In this document: piece after piece, positions 15,712-16,589 of the stretch
Layout of the letters: every line of letters begins with the position of its first letter
How positions within the stretch are numbered: position 1 is the stretch's first letter
From: JBCCFX01 sp039029515
GTDB lineage: Bacteria; Planctomycetota; Phycisphaerae; Phycisphaerales; SM1A02
DNA length: 16,589 nt
Direction: 5' to 3'
Assembly: GCA_039029515.1 (NCBI GenBank)
Contig: JBCCFX010000073.1
Span: 1-16,589, forward strand
The notes under the pieces: model-generated
The model's input: the letters and a program-made list of their open reading frames with translations, nothing else
Told to the model about the DNA's origin: nothing
Database searches by the model: none
Made by a program: the position numbers and the translations under genes

Positions 15712-16589
15712 ATGGTGCATCCCACACGGTGGTCAGCGGCGATCGTGACGCTTGGCATGCGTGTCTGTTCGGCGTTCGCAGGATCGTCCAACGTGGTCGT
15801 ATCGAATGCGTTTCCGAACCTGACATTCGAAGCGCCCGTGGACATTGCAGCACCGGACGACGGAACGAATCGACTCTTCGTGGTCGAACAGGTCGGCCGG
15901 ATCGTCGTCTTTGACAACGCGCCCAACGCAACGACGAAGACAACATTCCTCGACATTACCGATCGAGTCGCGCAGCTGAATTACACGCAAGGCCAGGTCG
16001 GCGGCATTCTCGGCCTCGCGTTTCACCCGGATTATGCATCGAACGGCTATCTCTACGTCACCTACATGAGCGGCACGATTCCGAATCTCACCGCGAACCT
16101 TGTGCGCTATCAGGTATCAGCGACTGATGCGAACTTCGCCGACCCCGCAACCGAAAGCGTCGTCCTGCAAGTGCCGCAAACGATTGCCAATCACAATATG
16201 CATCGCATCGTCTTCGGTCCGGACAACTACTTGTACGTGTCGGTCGGTGACGGCGGTTGCTGCGGCGATCCATTCAACACTGCGCAGAATCGTGGCGACC
16301 TTCGAGGATCGATTCTTCGGCTGGATGTTGACAACCCGGCACCGGGGCTCGGATACGGTATTCCCAATGACAACCCGTTCACAAACAATGGATTCGGATG
16401 GCGTGAAGAGATTTACGCCTACGGGTTGCGCAATCCGTGGGAAATGAGCTTTGACACCACGGGCCGACTGTGGGTTGGCGATGTCGGCCAGGACGGATGG
16501 GAAGAAGTGAATTGGGTGATCCCAGCCGCCAATCATGGATGGCCGATCACCGAAGCGTCGAGTTGTTTCGATCCACCGACGTGTTCATC
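15712..16589 (+). CDS. PQQ-dependent sugar dehydrogenase (GSDH family), 3' end outside window
   Basis: ATG 15712 follows AAGGAG with a 7-base gap. The frame stays open to the window edge (292 codons plus two bases). The signal peptide is about residues 1-23 ('MVHPTRWSAAIVTL' to 'CSAFA'). It belongs to the soluble glucose/aldose sugar dehydrogenase six-blade propeller family, which oxidises sugars with bound PQQ and calcium in the periplasm. Motifs: 'DGTNRLFVVEQVGRIVVFD', 'ILGLAFHPDY', 'NHNMHRIVFGPDNYLYVSVG' (His161 matches the catalytic His144 of the Acinetobacter enzyme), 'GDGGCCGDP', 'YGLRNPWEMSFD' (Arg240-Asn241 match the PQQ-contacting pair) and 'WVGDVGQDGWEEVNW'. Two points differ from the usual family text: MH replaces the common glycines after NHN, and Cys183-Cys184 are adjacent in the GDGG loop. 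The missing 3' part should hold the last blades and perhaps a dockerin-like tail like its neighbours. Confidence 0.9.
   Translation, partial: MVHPTRWSAAIVTLGMRVCSAFAGSSNVVVSNAFPNLTFEAPVDIAAPDDGTNRLFVVEQVGRIVVFDNAPNATTKTTFLDITDRVAQLNYTQGQVGGILGLAFHPDYASNGYLYVTYMSGTIPNLTANLVRYQVSATDANFADPATESVVLQVPQTIANHNMHRIVFGPDNYLYVSVGDGGCCGDPFNTAQNRGDLRGSILRLDVDNPAPGLGYGIPNDNPFTNNGFGWREEIYAYGLRNPWEMSFDTTGRLWVGDVGQDGWEEVNWVIPAANHGWPITEASSCFDPPTCS

Noticed and set aside
1..16589. Defence system, mobile element or biosynthetic cluster
   Set aside because: No transposase, integrase, nuclease, reverse transcriptase, toxin-antitoxin pair, terminal repeats or biosynthetic core enzyme was recognised. All main genes fit ordinary planctomycete chromosome content.

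Overview
The window looks like chromosomal DNA of a planctomycete, most probably a Phycisphaerae-type member of Planctomycetota. This is inferred from gene content and not from any marker gene. The supporting traits are: a membrane-anchored Ser/Thr kinase with TPR repeats; a long WD40 protein; secreted proteins that end in tandem EF-hand (dockerin-like) modules with an ...FGPC/FGACPS tail; 'DxNxNGxPDEC' calcium-type motifs; and a ten-fold 'GACC' cysteine repeat array. No RNA gene, insertion sequence, CRISPR array, prophage or replication origin was seen.

Layout. 2-1804 (+) is the 3' end of a WD40-repeat protein, open at the left edge. 1892-3403 (+) is a secreted S41-family peptidase, tail to tail with a DinB-family gene (3409-3909, -). 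4019-4528 (+) is a small exported protein resembling cytochrome b562, tail to tail with a CpcT/CpeT-family probable lipoprotein (4566-5255, -). A 345-base intergenic stretch follows. Then comes a two-gene unit (+): a di-heme DHOR-type cytochrome (5601-7730) and a subtilisin-like protease (7781-9733). Both end in the same unusual tandem calcium-binding module. A hairpin at 9767-9797 separates the protease from the convergent kinase gene (9802-12510, -). Divergent from the kinase is a 940-residue secreted protein (12717-15539, +) with ten six-cysteine repeats, followed by a good intrinsic terminator. The window closes with the 5' part of a PQQ-dependent sugar dehydrogenase gene (15712 to the edge, +) that has its own promoter-like sequence.

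How the parts fit. At least six products carry an export signal. Three of them share one plan: signal peptide, working domain, beta-sandwich or calcium-motif spacers, then a tandem EF-hand module at or near the C-terminus. The DHOR/protease pair is probably co-transcribed and may be targeted to the same surface site. The kinase and the WD40 protein are the cytoplasmic or signalling side. No defence or mobile system is apparent. The most unusual items are the cysteine-repeat array that appears to interrupt a beta-sandwich domain, the extended-loop EF-hand pairs, the vicinal cysteines near the expected PQQ site, and a CpeT homologue in a probably non-photosynthetic lineage.

Four starts differ from the longest possible reading: 4019, 5255, 5601 and 12717. 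Three were chosen because a Shine-Dalgarno sequence sits just upstream of an internal ATG; 5255 was chosen from signal-peptide shape. The kinase start (12510 versus 12453) is unresolved.
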